The notes under the pieces were generated by a model that saw only the letters and a program-made list of their open reading frames with translations, was not told the DNA's origin and did not search any database. Shown here one piece after another: positions 13,045-26,600 of a DNA stretch of 64,000 nucleotides; position 1 is the first letter of the stretch; every line of letters starts with the position of its first letter. Position numbers and translations under genes: made by a program. The DNA lies in contig OX457025.1 of assembly GCA_949752745.1 (NCBI GenBank), positions 99,497,587 to 99,561,586 on the forward strand, written 5' to 3'. The DNA comes from Protula sp. h YS-2021 (taxonomy: Eukaryota > Annelida > Polychaeta > Sabellida > Serpulidae).

Positions 13045-14146
13045 TTTGCTGATAAATTTGCTCACAGAAGACTCTTACATCTGTGACACTTTCTTGTTTA
13101 ATTACTGAACGTGATTTACATTTTGCTCAAGCTGAACCCCTACCCCCCCTCCCGCCCCATCCCCCCTAACCCCCAACCACCTCGAATCAGGACGGCATAC
13201 TCCTGATATTTAGGTTTTATGGTCAATATTGTTGATAGACTGCCTCACTAATTAAGTATTCAGAACTTTCCACGAGTGTGCTGCAAACATCAAATATAAA
13301 TATATTAGAATGACAAAACTGAACCTAAGCTTAAGCTGCCTGGATCTATGACAACTTGATGGGTGCTGTGACGGGAGGCTCCTGCGATGGGTGCTGTGAC
13401 GCGAGGCTCCCACCGACACTCCCCACATCAACACTTACGAAGACAAGCCCTTCTTTTTTGCTACAGGCTTAACACATAATTTGATAAGTTAACACACATC
13501 TGACAGAACTATAGATAACAGATACCTACAATTTACGCACAGTATTTTAAAATGATATCAATTTAACGTGTCATCAAAAACAGAAATACATTTCAAAATA
13601 TTCCCATATTCTGGTAAGTACTTGTCCATGTGTTTATAGAGACACTACGTCGCCCGTCCTCCTCCCCCCCCCCCCCACCCATACATCCCTGCACATACGC
13701 ATCAGTGAATACAATTCTTCTGTTTATTTGGTGAATTGAATAAAATCATAAATAACTACAAGTCACTAATCGGCATGGAGATAATTGAAGTTACCCATTT
13801 CTGTATCTTAACAATGTTGACTAGGTGCCTTGTGACGTCACGATGACGCGTCCGTCGCCAAAACGACCGTGGTCAGTGACGTAATCTAAGCGAGCCGGCG
13901 TCAAAAATGATAGTAGCTCGTGAAAGGTGTGTGATGTTCGGAATCAGCGGTGACGTCATACTCGCCATGAACACAAACACATTTCACCTTCGATTGCTTC
14001 CTCGCCTTGTCGAAATGACCATCTTGAATTGCTATATACAGACAGCTGAAGCCAGAAATAAAGACAAAACCACAGTAAGTGACAACATCGGCAGGTAAAA
14101 CGTTACACTATGACATTGCTTCTAGACTCGCTAGCTTCTTTTTTTC
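13045..14146. other. Downstream flank of the PICALM gene
   Basis: No gene recognised. A 26-bp near duplication (gggtgctgtgacgggaggct) is at 13359-13412. Could hold alternative poly(A) sites such as AATAAA on the minus strand near 13717. Confidence 0.35.
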
Positions 14147-14515
14147 TTTATTAATTTTGTATGTCTTTTGCTACCACTGTATTCTGAAGTTTTTTTTTTC
14201 AACTCTTGTTAAATATATTCATGCGAGATGGCACTTGTGTTTTCGATATTGCAACAATCCTCTTGCGCATTATGTGTTAACACAACAAATAGGCCTCTCC
14301 CGCTGGTGGGTGGGTGGGGGGGGGGGGGGGGGGGGGGGAGGGCTCGTTCTCACACCCCGCTCTCCCACACGGCAGACAGGCCTCTCCCGCTGGGTGGGGG
14401 TGGGGGTGAGTGGGGATGGAGACGGGCGGGGGGGAGGGGGGCGGCCTCGTCGTCACCGCCCTCCCACACAGCGCGGCGGTTACCGGTAGCAGCACCAGCA
14501 GCTCTCACCTCGCCC
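14147..14515 (-). other. PICALM: Predicted 3'UTR with candidate poly(A) signal
   Basis: AATAAA on the minus strand at 14147-14152 is 363 nt past the stop, and is the first such hexamer I found. The UTR includes a G run of more than 20 on the plus strand (about 14313-14338) and two copies of aggcctctcccgctgg (14290 and 14379 areas). Confidence 0.5.
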
Positions 14516-14653
14516 TCATAAGGCGCCGAATGGATCCTGTGGGTTCTGCTGCGGGGCGGCCGGTCTCGGCTGAGCGTACATGGCCTGAGGCGCCATGCCT
14601 GCTGGCACCCCGTACATAGGCTGAACGCCCATCGGCTGCATCATCGGCTGGCC
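14516..14653 (-). CDS. PICALM: Exon 25: terminal coding exon with stop
   Basis: Residues 1035-1079 and TGA (14516-14518). The acceptor cgtacag|GGCCAG gives [20 protein letters not shown] and ends [10 protein letters not shown]. The near-terminal DPF is an AP-2 appendage motif and corresponds in position to the PNPFG region at the CALM C-terminus. Confidence 0.92.
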   Translation of the reverse strand, partial: GQPMMQPMGVQPMYGVPAGMAPQAMYAQPRPAAPQQNPQDPFGAL

Positions 14654-17600
14654 CTGTACGCACAAACATCCCGTGTACGCCAAGCAACCAGAGCCAAAAA
14701 ACGCATGGTACGTAACTGTGCGGACTTTGTAACTGATTGTGCGGCATTGTACGTAATTGTGTGGGCATTGTACGTAATTGTGTGGGCATTGTACGTAATT
14801 GTGTGGGCATTGTACGTAATTGTGTGGGCATTGTACGTAATTGTGTGGGCATTGTACGTGATTGTGTGGGCATTGTACGTGATTGTGTGGGCATTGTACG
14901 TAATTGTGTGGGCATTGTACGTAATTGTGTGGGCATTGTACGTAATTGTGCGGGCTTTTTATGTAATTGTGCGGCCTTAAAACATTGATGGTTTTTCACC
15001 AACTGAAATGAGGAAGGCCGCAAATAGCTCAGGCGTTTTCTACACACACGCGAAAAATAGGAGACGAAACCAGAAAAACTGAAGCCATGACACTACAACT
15101 GACGTGCCTTGATGGCGCAGCGCTCACAGTTATGGTGTGCCACAAATGTTCGGTGCTGGCGACTGTCTCTTTAGAGTTGTTTATAGGAGAGACTAGGCTG
15201 TTGAGCTCTTGTTCTGCTGTGTGTTTTAGTACATTCCATAAACAACTCTAAAGAGACGGTCACCAGCACCGAACATTTCCAGGAGGAACCGTGATCAACG
15301 AGCTATCCACTGAATCTACCTAGCCATTCTTTCTTCATTATGTGTTACTACTATAAGTACATGATAACGAACCCGTTCTACTTGGGTTCTGAGACTTACC
15401 ATCGGTGCCATGCCCATGGGTTGTGACGGAATGTTACCCTGTAACACAAAATCACTCTTTTTATAAGACCACACTTTACAAGCCCCACCCCTCCCCCCAC
15501 CTCCCCTTCCCTGTGCTTTATCTTTGTGCCTCCCTTGATTAAGCGTGCGGGATATCTGTGTAACCGCGGAGGGAATTTCCAAGAAGTTCAAGACTGCGGC
15601 TGTGTATCAGTTACGTTTCACCGCCAGGTGGAGTGAGTCAGAACAGAACAGAGAACGTGTAAATGAACTGCATTTTCTGAAGACGCGCAGTGTGTACACC
15701 ACACAGTTCATGACCAGCGTCACATTGTCACTCCACCTTCCTCCAGCTCAGAATCATTTATCCATAAAATAACAAGATTTACAAAGTGACTGAAGGAACT
15801 TGTTACTCGAGCCAGCACGGTGAAGACAGTTTTTAACTTTTCAAAGCGCTCGTCCAATGTCACTTTACGTCACATTTTGTCATTTTATGTCACATTACGT
15901 TAGTTTATGTCATATTATTCACTTTATGTAACATTATGTTACTTTATGTCACACTATGTTACTATACGTCACATTATGTCACATTTTGTTGCTTTATGTC
16001 ACATTATGTCAATTTGTTACTTTGGTACATTATGTCACTTTGTGTTACTTATGTAATCAGAATAGTTTCTTTCTGAGGAACACACACAAGTCTCGTCACC
16101 ACCCGGTGATGATATTCTGCTAAGATAAACTAAACTTCAACCTCCCCACCCCCACCTCAATAAAGAAAATAAATAACAATCAAATTTCTTTCGAAAAAAG
16201 TCACTTTTTATGTTCTTAGATTTTAAGAAAAAAAATGAGTAAAAAATTGCATTAACCCTTCGCCCAAACTATCTGTTTGAAGTAAAATAGGAAAAACAAT
16301 TAACCGCTTGTAACTGAGAGACAGTGTTAGAAAGACCAAAGGTGTACTTATGTTCAAAAACAAAAAATAGGCACAAGGCAAGAAGCAAAAGTAAAAAGTG
16401 AAGCATGCCCCTCTCGCCCTACCATTGACTGGAAAATATGCGAGATGCTGTTATTTCTTACTATAGGCGGCATCGCACATGCTTACATCGCACATGTAGA
16501 CATCGCACATGCTAACATCACACATGCTAACATCACATATGCTGACATCGCATATCTAGACATCACACATGCTGACATCACACATGCAGACATCGCACAT
16601 GCTGACATCGCCCGTGCTGACATCGCACATGCTGACATCGCATATGCAGACATCACACATGCTGACATCGCACATGCTGACATCGGTTAATCTGGTGAAT
16701 CGGCGACTCTTCTCAACCTTCACATCCCTAAATCGTGTTAATACACAGTGATAAATGCGGTTAATACAGTGGCGGATACGGGTTCTGGTTACGGTGGGGA
16801 TTGAGGGCTGGGGGGGGGGGGGGGGTCAACTTCAAAAAATACAGTGAAGCGGCGAGTTATCAGTCAAAAACTATTTTGTGTGTGTAATACACGAAGTAAA
16901 ACAGTCTAATTTTATTTTCGGACATGGTAGAGGGGGTGGGGCCATTTGGTGGTGGGGAGGGGGGTTGCAACCCATGAACCCCTCCCCTCCGCGGATCCGC
17001 CACTAGGTTAATCTAATAATCTTCATCCGGCATCCTTTGTATGTACATACGTTAGTTGTCAGTGACCCCGGGACCAATGAAGACTACAGAAAGCATAGCA
17101 TTATTGACACGTGACCAGCGTCAGAACACAAAAAACATAGCAGCACTGACACGTGACCAGTGTCAGAATACGGAAAACTTAGCAGTGATTGCACGCGACC
17201 AGGGTAAGAACACAGAAAACATAGCGGCGTTGACACGTGACCAGTGTCAGAACAGAAAACATAACAGCGTTGACACGTGACCACTGTCAGAACACAGAAA
17301 ACCTAGCAGTGTCGGCACGTGAACAGCGTCACAACACAGAAAACATTAGCCGTGATTGCACGTGACCAGGGTCAGAACACGGAAAACATGGCAGTGTCGG
17401 CACGTGACCAGGGTCAGAACACAGAAAACAGCAGAGCTGACACGTGACCAGCGCAGACATCTGGCCACATCTAGAGCCATGTTGTATCAAGGTCTTCAGA
17501 TAAGAGCTGCTAGTCTGACGATCAAGCGCAGAGAATAAATAAAATAAAGACATAATAAATAAGTTTTACCAAAGTAATACTATACATCAGACGGCAACAG

Positions 17601-20600
17601 TTCAAAAAATAGCAAAGCTCTTCTCGTCAATGACGAATTAAGGAACAGGTCGAGCTACACGTCTTAGGGAAAATCCACATTGTACCACTCAGTCCGGTTC
17701 AGCTTAAGGAGCTTAGCATGGTTTAGTTTTGGTGAATCAGGCAAAATTCAGATTCAACTGTTCCGATTTAGGACAGGCTCAATCAACGTCATCTCCAGGA
17801 TTCAGTAACACAACAACGTCATCTCCAGGATTCAGCAACACAGCAACGTCATCTCGAGGAGTCAGTAACACAACAACGTCATCTCGAGGATTCAGCAACG
17901 TAAAACAATGTCATCTCCAGGATTCAGCAACACAACAACGTCATCTCCAGGATTTAGCAACACAACAACGTCATCTCCAGGATTCAGCAACACAACAATG
18001 TCATCTCGAGGATTCAGCAACGTAAAACAACGTCATCTCCAGGATTCAGTAACACAACAACGTCATCTCGAGGATTAAGCAACACAACAACGTCATCTCC
18101 AGGATTCAGCAACACAACAACGTCATCTCGAGGATTCAGTAACACAACAATGTCATCTCCAGGATTCAGCAACACAACAACGTCATCTCCAGGATTTAGC
18201 AACACAACAACGTCATCTCCAGGATTTAGCAACACAACAACGTCATCTCGAGGATTCAGTAACACAACAACGTCATCTCCAGGATTCCGCAACACAACAA
18301 CGTCATCTCCAGGATTTAGCAACACAACAACGTCATCTGCAGGATTTAGCAACACAACAACGTCATCTCCAGGATTCAGCAACACAACAACGTCATCTCC
18401 AGGATTCAGCAACATAACAACGTCATCTCCAGGATTCAACAACACAACAACGTCATATCCAGGATTGATCAACGCAACAACGTCATCTCGGGGATTCAGC
18501 AACACAACAACGTCATCTCCAGGATTCAGCAACACAACAACGTCATCTCCAGGATTTAGCAACACAACAACGTCATCTCCAGGATTCAGTAACACAACAA
18601 CGTCATCTCCAGGATTTAGCAACACAACAACGTCATCTCCAGGATTTAGCAACACAACAGCGTTCAAAAAATACAGTTTCAGCTTAAAAACTTTCACTTG
18701 TTTTCAACAATATGCCATTACAAGCCTGTAGACGCGGGTCACACAAACGCCTGGACACCCCCAGGCATGAGGAAACGCACTCTGCCTCCATATGTTAATC
18801 GGATGGGGCCAAAAAAAAAAAAAAGCTCAGACACAACTTTAGTTAATCAAGTACGTTGATACACTAGATTTCAAGACGCAATTAAAATTCACATTCAAAA
18901 GTCAAGTAACTGCTGGTAGGTAACGACTAACAAATTACAGTTGTGTAGATTGTCTGGGTTTTAACAACAAAGCTCTAGAAAAATAAAATCATTAGTTCAC
19001 TAGTAAATAACAAATTCCATCCGAAACACAAGTGCAACAGAGAAAATCCCTCGACCAACCGAAACGGTGAACACAAACCAGTGATGCGAGTGAATGAGTA
19101 AATAAGATCTCTATATTATTGAGTTAAGTAGCGTAAGCCAGCCGGTGGTCCTCCCGGAAGAGAGAAGAAAAAAATCGCTGTTAGAAACAAAACAAAACTG
19201 TTAGCCGTGATGAGAGACAGAGAAGAGAGAGAGAATGAGAAAACGGAGTGAAGCAGGCGAGAGGGGGGGGGGGGGGGGGAGAGCGTACATAGCCGAGGGG
19301 CTGTCCGTTCAGGTAGCCGTGCGAGGGCGCCACCGGGTAATACTGTTGCTGCTGTGTCATGGGCGCGCTGTACAGGCCCATCGGTGCTTTCTGCAACGTC
19401 ATCAATAAAAACAGGCCCGTGTCAAATTCGCGTTCTGGTGCTACATTCCACGGTCCGACATTATCAATAAAAAGAATTTGGCTATTTAACAAGCAGTCAC
19501 GTTTTCACAACAATGTGAACCCCGCCCAATGCTTAGTCAGAGCATGCCCTCTAGTGTAATGCATGCGCCCCCTCACCGAGTCATGCGCTCGAAGACACGA
19601 GCACCCATGCGCACCCTGGGACGTGCACCCAGGCATGCGCACCCTGGGACGTCCATCCAGCCATGCGCACCCAATCATATGCACCTGTGACGTGCACCCA
19701 GTCATGCGCACCCTGGGACGTGCACCTGTGGCGTGCACCCAGTCATGAGTACCCAGGGAGTGCACCTAAGTTGTGCCCACTTAGTCATGCGCCGAGTACC
19801 CCATTATACAATCATCCCTTAGGCGTCTAATCGGATTCTCCAGCATAAAACACGTGTGAAAGGCGGAGTTCGGAACGTAAACCGGAGTGTTTACTGAAAA
19901 TTCATTAAATTGTTTAGGGCTCCTTTTTTTTTTTTTTTGTTCTTTTTTTTTTAGGGTCTTTATCACTTAATTTTTGTCTCAAAACATGTCATAAACTAAA
20001 ATTAATTTTGTGATATTCAAATCCAGACTTTCCCAGGATCACCAAGCAGTTTGTACTGCATGCCTGACGGGGCACGGTTACCCCGTTTCGTTTTTGGCAT
20101 ATAATTAACCCTAACTGACGGATAACTAGTCACATACACCACTATCTAAACGAGAAATATATAAACGGTTTAAAAGATTACTTTTAAATCAAGGCACAAT
20201 GCACCAACTTACAACATTCACAATTTCTATAAAAAGAAACATTTTAATTCTACGATAATTACTACTGTCAATTTTCTCCCTCAGAATAATCTTACTTCAA
20301 AAGGAACATGAAGAAAACACGAGACTACTATAAAACAACGCAATAACTCAATGACGACGGTATGACGACGGTATGACGACAGACAAGCAACGACGTAACG
20401 ACAAGAAGACTCATTGTACACCTCCAACCAACCACCTCCCCCCATCCTCAACCCCCGGCGCACACTAACCATGGGAGGGGCCATCGTGGAGGAGGACATG
20501 CTTGGGTTCTGCCAGTTGCTGCCTCCCGTTAGTTTCTTCTCCGTCGGTGGCCCCCACTGCTGATTTGTCCTGGTAAAAAAAAACAAGTTTGTCCAAGGAC

Positions 20601-23600
20601 AAAGTCCCAGCTTACGAAAAGCAATAAGACCCAATTCCAGCGTGCATGAGTAAGGGAATTTTCCTGAAAAATTAGGCTTCAAAAGATGAGACGGCAAAGA
20701 GTTAGTCCAATAATTAATTTAGCACCGGACCAGAACATAGACCGATAAATGCATACAAAGATTTCTTTCCCAGAAAAATGGTAAACAGATTTTTTGTATC
20801 TCTGGTAGACTGGATAGCCTGCCATAGATACCTTCAAACAACGCTCGCATTTCGGACCAGATATTTATGTAATTTGCCTTGATGCGCGGTTCTTATTCAG
20901 ACAAGTGCGCATGTTTATTTAAATTTGCGTAGACTCGCGGCTCCCATTTTGGAACAGTGCACATGTTTATTTAACTTGCGTTGATGTGCGGTTCGCATTT
21001 CTGACGAGCGCCCATGTTTTTTTTTTTACCTTTTGTGAATGTGCGGTTCTTATTTCGGATCAGTGCGCACGTTTATTTACCTTGTGTTGATGTGCGGTTC
21101 TTATTTCGGATCAATGCGCATCTTTATTTACATTCTGTTGATGGGCGGTTCTTATTTCGGATCAGTGCGCATGTTTATTTACCTTGTGTTGATGTGCGGT
21201 TCTTATTTCGGATCAGTGCGCATGTTTATTTACCTTGCGTCGATGCGCGATTCTTATTCCAGACCAATACGCATGTTTATTGTACTTGCGTTGATGAGCG
21301 GTACTTATTTTGGACAAGTGCACAAGTTTCCATAGGTTGCCTTGATGCGCGGTTCGCATTTCGGACCAGTTTGCATGTTTATTTAACTTGCGTTGATGCA
21401 TGGTGCTTATTTTGGACGTGTGCCTATGTTTATTTAACTTGCGTTGGTGAGCAGTTCGAATTTCGGATCATTACGCATGTTTATTTAATTTGCGTTAATG
21501 CGCGGTTCGAATTTCGGACCAGTGCGCATGTTTATTTAACTTGCGTTGATGCGCAGTGCTTATTTTGGACCACTGCAAATGTTTATTTAACTTGCGTTGG
21601 AGCGTAGTTCGCATTTCGAACCACTGCGCATGTTTATTTTACTTGCGTTGATGCGCGGTTCGAATTTCGGAGAAGTGCGCATGTTTATTTAACTTGCGTT
21701 GATGCGCGGTGCTTATTTTAGACCAGTGCAAATGTTTATTTAACTTACGTTGGCGCGTGGTTCGCATTTCGAACCACTGCGTATGTTTATTTAACGTGCG
21801 TCGATGCGCGGTTCTTATTTCAGGCCAATGTGCATATTTCTTTAACTTGAGTTGATGCGCGGTTCTTATTCTGGAACAGTGCGCATGTTTATTTAAGTTG
21901 CGTTGATGCGCAGTTCTTATTTTGAATAGTGCGCATGTTATTTAAGTTGCGTTAATGGGCAGTTCGCATTTCGAAATAGTGCGCATGTTTATTTAACTTG
22001 CGTTGATGCAAGGTGCTTATTTTGGTCCAGTGTGCTTGCTTATTTAGCTTGTGTTGCTGTGCGGTTCGCATTTCGGACCAGCGCGCATGTTTTTTTTTAA
22101 CTTGTGTTGATGCGTGGTTCGCATTTTGGACCATTGCACATATTTATTTAACTTGTGTTGATGATCGGTACTTATTTTGGACCGGTGCAAATGTTTATTT
22201 AACTTACGCTTATGTGCGGTTCGCAATTCGGACCAGTGTGCATGTTTATTTAATTTGCGTTGATATCCGGTTCGCATTTCGGACCAGTATACCTGTTTCT
22301 TTAGGTTGCGTTGATGCGCAGTTCGCATTTTGGGACAAGTGAGCAGGTTCATTTAACTTGCGTTGACGCGCGATTTGCGTTTCGGACCAGAACGCATGTT
22401 TATTAAGTCCCGTCGATGCCCGACTCTTATGTCTATTCAACTTGCGTTGATTCATGGTTCTTTCTTCAGACCACTGCGCATGTTTATTTAACTTGCGTTG
22501 ATGCGCGGTTCTCATTTCAGACCACTGCGCATGTCTATTCAACTTGCGTCGATGCGTGGTTCTTTTTTTCGGACAAGTGCGCATGTTTGTTTAACTTGCG
22601 TTGATGTGCGGTGCTTATTTTTGACCGGATCGCATGTTTATTTAACTTCCGTCGATGCGCGGTTCGCATTTCAGGCCATTGCCCATGTTTATTTAACTTG
22701 TGTTGATGCGTGGTTCTCATTTCAGACCAGTGCGCATATTTATTTAACTTGCGTTGATGCGCAGTTCGCATTTCGGTCTACTGCGCATGTTTATTTAATT
22801 TTCCTCGATGTGCGGTTCGCATTTCGGACCAGTGCGCATGTTTCTTTAGGCTGCGTTGATGCGCGGTTCGCATTTCAGACCACTGCGCATGTCTATTCAA
22901 CTTACTTCGAAGCGTAGTTCTTTTTTCGGACCAGTGCGCATGTTTATTTAACTTGCATCGATGCGGAGTACTTAATTTGGACTACTGCGAATGTCTATTT
23001 AACTTGCGTCGATGTGCGGTTGTTAAATCTGACTACTGCGCAAAATCATTTAACTTGCGTTCATGCGCTGTAGGAGGAGATTCATTTAATTTTTTTTCAA
23101 AAATTCCGAAAAAATTCAAAAGTTTTCCAATTCACTCAAAAAGCACAAGCCGTATGCATGACCCCCTAGAGACGGCTCATATCGAAAATAAATGAAATCT
23201 GATAAAAACTGTAGGAGGAAATGCATTTTGAATTTTTTTCTTCAAAAATTCTCTCATCGACTGAAAAAGACAGGCCATATTCACGACACCCTAAGCATGC
23301 CTCAGCCACAAAATAAATGATGTTTGATCAAAACTGCAGGAGAAAATGCATTTTGAGTTAATTTCATTAAAAATTCCCCCCGAAATCAAAAATTCCCAAA
23401 TCGAGTCAAATAGCACAAGCCGTATGCGAGACCTACCTAAGGATGCCTAAAAGCAAAAAAATAAATGAAATCGGATAAAAACTGTAGGAGGAAATGCATT
23501 TTGAAGTTTTTCTTCAAAAATTCCACAAAAAATACAGAAATTGTCGGATCGACTAAAAAGCGCAAGTCGTATTCTCAACCCTTTAAGGATGCCTCAAACC

Positions 23601-26600
23601 AAAAAAAAAAAAAAAAAAAGAAGAAAAAAAAAAAAAAAAAAAACTGTAGGGGGAAATGCATTTTGAAGTTTTTTTCTTCAAAAACTCCCTAAAAATACAA
23701 AAATTGCCCGATCGACTAAAAAGCACAAGCCGTATCCACTCACACCAAAAATACATGACATCGAATCAAAATTGTATGGGTAGATGCATTTTTAATTATT
23801 TTCGAAATTTTTGCTTCAAAAATTCCCCAAAAATACAAACTAAAAAAGCACAAGCCGTATGCACGACCCTTTAGGGGTACCTCATGCCAAAAATAAATGA
23901 CATCGGGTCAAAAATGTAAGAGGGGATACATTTGAAAATTTCTTTAAAAATTCGCCAAAAGTTCAAAAATCACCCGATCGACTAAAAAAGCACAAGCCGT
24001 ATGCACGACCGCTTAGGAAATCCTCACACCAAAAATAAATGACATCGAATCAAAATTGTAGGAGTAGATGCATTTTTTTCAAAATTTTTGCTTAAAAAAA
24101 TCCCCAAAAATACAAAAATTGTCCGATCGACTAAAAAAGCACAAGCCGTATGCACGACCCTTTAGGGGTGCCTCATACCAAAAATAAATAACATCGGGTC
24201 AAAAATGTAGGAGGAGATACATTTTAAATTTTTTTCTTTAAAAATTCGCCAAAAATTCAAAAATCACCCGATCAACTAGAAAAGCACAAGCCGTATGCAC
24301 GACCCCTTAGGGATGCCTCACACCAAAAATAAATGACATCGGATTAAAATTGTAGGAGGAGATGCATTTTGAAACAAAGTTTACAGCGAACTAACTAACT
24401 AACTAACGGACGCCACCCGCAAACCGATAGGAATACCCCAGCTTACGTGTAACGTTCGCTGGGCTAAAAGCAAAACAAAACGGTTCTTTTGAAATACTTA
24501 AAGAGTTTTTCTTTTAATGTCTCTGGTAATAAACATTAACATCATGGATCTTTCTGCAACGAAACGCTGAATAAAAGGTTTTCACTTGTGAAAAATCAAT
24601 AACTGGGCTGTTTTTAAAATCAAAAGCCACAAGAACAAATCAAGTCAGAAGCCTGACAATTGAAGAGCAAGACACCTCGATCGTATCACCCAGCAAACGG
24701 GTGCGGAAGCGAACCACAAGGGACGAAGCTTACTTGATCTGTCCACCGCTGACTGTCAGGTTGCCAGCCAATGAGGCAAGACTGGAATCGATGTCGTTCT
24801 GTATGAGCTTCTGATTGGCTGTGGTGGTGGCGGTGGGCGGGACATTGTTTTGTGCAGCGTTTGGATTGTGTGGTTGTAAAATAGCGCCAAAACTATCGAA
24901 CCCTGTGCACAAAACATGGTACATGTAAACCGATCGGAATAAGCTATGTCAATAATACATCGGGCATCTACAGTTAATTATATATATTAGGAAGAAATGG
25001 AAAATTATTACATATTTTTATTTACAGCAATAGTTTATTAAGCAATGTACCTGTGTACATTTGTTGAGGTCGGAAAGCGAGTTAATTACCAAGTAAATGT
25101 ACTGTTAAAGGCGTTTCTGACATACCATCAAACATTAACACAGGACGACTCGAAATTGGTCTTTTTTTTTCAAAAACAAAAAAATCCAGATCTGGACTTT
25201 TCCTGGACAATGTTGTAAAAGCTCCTGACAAATATCAGAAGTCTTGCCTTTGTATATGTTTGATTGCACACCCGAACCACCTCGAATGTGAATTCAGTTT
25301 TAACATTTGGAATATTATTACTGTTATGAGAGAAATAAAGCATTACTAAAGCTCAGTAAAATTCTTAAGTTAATCTCTATAACAAACATGAGTGAAGATT
25401 GAGAAAAAACAATGGAACTGAAAAGGCTTACAGCAAGATCATTAAACGTATCAACACAAGTATATAGCGTCACTAAAAAACGCACAAAACGTTCAGAGTA
25501 ATTGATATTATTATACAAGAAAAACACTGCAAAAAAAAAAAAAAAAAAAAAAAACGGCATTATCGCGAGCACGAAGTGGAGAGATGATTTCCCACGAAGG
25601 CCTCCCTCCCCACCAGCCCCCCACCCCCTCCCTTCCGCAGTCCCATCGGCAAGTGCAGGGCTAACACAATCGGTTTCTTGGGCGACGAAATCCTAACGTG
25701 AAGTTTAAGTCATCTTTTTCAAGCCCTCGAAATGAAAGCCGATACCATTGGTCAGAAAAAGGAACATCTAGGAACAATAGTGCTTCTTTTAAATACACAG
25801 GCTTTAGACAGGGAACCAATTTTGTTTGAATATTGGCCAAAATCTGAGACTAATTAACAATAAGCGGTGTGGATAATTCCAAAACGTGCTGCGAAAAATT
25901 GTCCGTTTCCATTCTTTTTATATAGGGCAAATGGAAGTACTGCACACTATATACAAAGTGGGTGCTTCGCCTACGTTCTAAGTACGGTGCTTGTAAATAC
26001 AGCTAAAACACACACTAGTCTGCTAAATACCAACGTCTGCAACTCAACAAAACACCCAAGAAAGAAAAACAATACTAAATTCTCTACACAGTTAATTATT
26101 AGCACGCACCCTCCCCCTCCCCCCAAAACAAATAAATAAATAAATAAATAAATAAAAAATAATTCGAAGCAGAAATGAGTTCTTTGCTTTTCTTGCGAAC
26201 ATCTTATATTTCGCACTTGCTCACGTACATTGCCAGGAGCATTATAAAACGTTTGGATGTTTGATGCTAAAAATAGTAACAAAGCACAAATAAACTGAGG
26301 GCAACTAATTGCTGTGTGTACTGCATCAGAGTCCCATGTTAGAATAACGCAATTTCGTACATTCACAGTTTATAACCTTATATTTCACGCAGCTCTTTGG
26401 AACGAGGTAGTTCCTTAGGTTCAAGTAATTTCTAAAAATAGCGTATTTTTTTTTAGAATCACGCAGTTGCTTAGGATCACATGTTTCTTAGAATAACGCA
26501 GTTTCTTAGGATCACGTGGTTTCTGCGAATCACTTAGTTTCTTAGGCTCATGCAGTTTTTCAGAATCACGTAGTTTCCCAGAATCACATTGTTTCTCGCA

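Noticed and set aside
14505..15047. 180-codon minus-strand stretch with QLRTMPT repeats
   Set aside because: Translation of the 21-bp array in a different frame from the true last exon of PICALM.
18014..18731. Long open stretches on both strands (227 and 193 codons) as repetitive proteins
   Set aside because: They are products of a 30-bp minisatellite whose period is a multiple of three. No start context, splice support or family match, and they lie within an intron of the PICALM gene.
21014..22917. Cys/Val/Phe-rich repetitive open stretches up to 197 codons
   Set aside because: Translation of the 51-bp array. Frames break wherever a unit has an indel, as expected for non-coding DNA.
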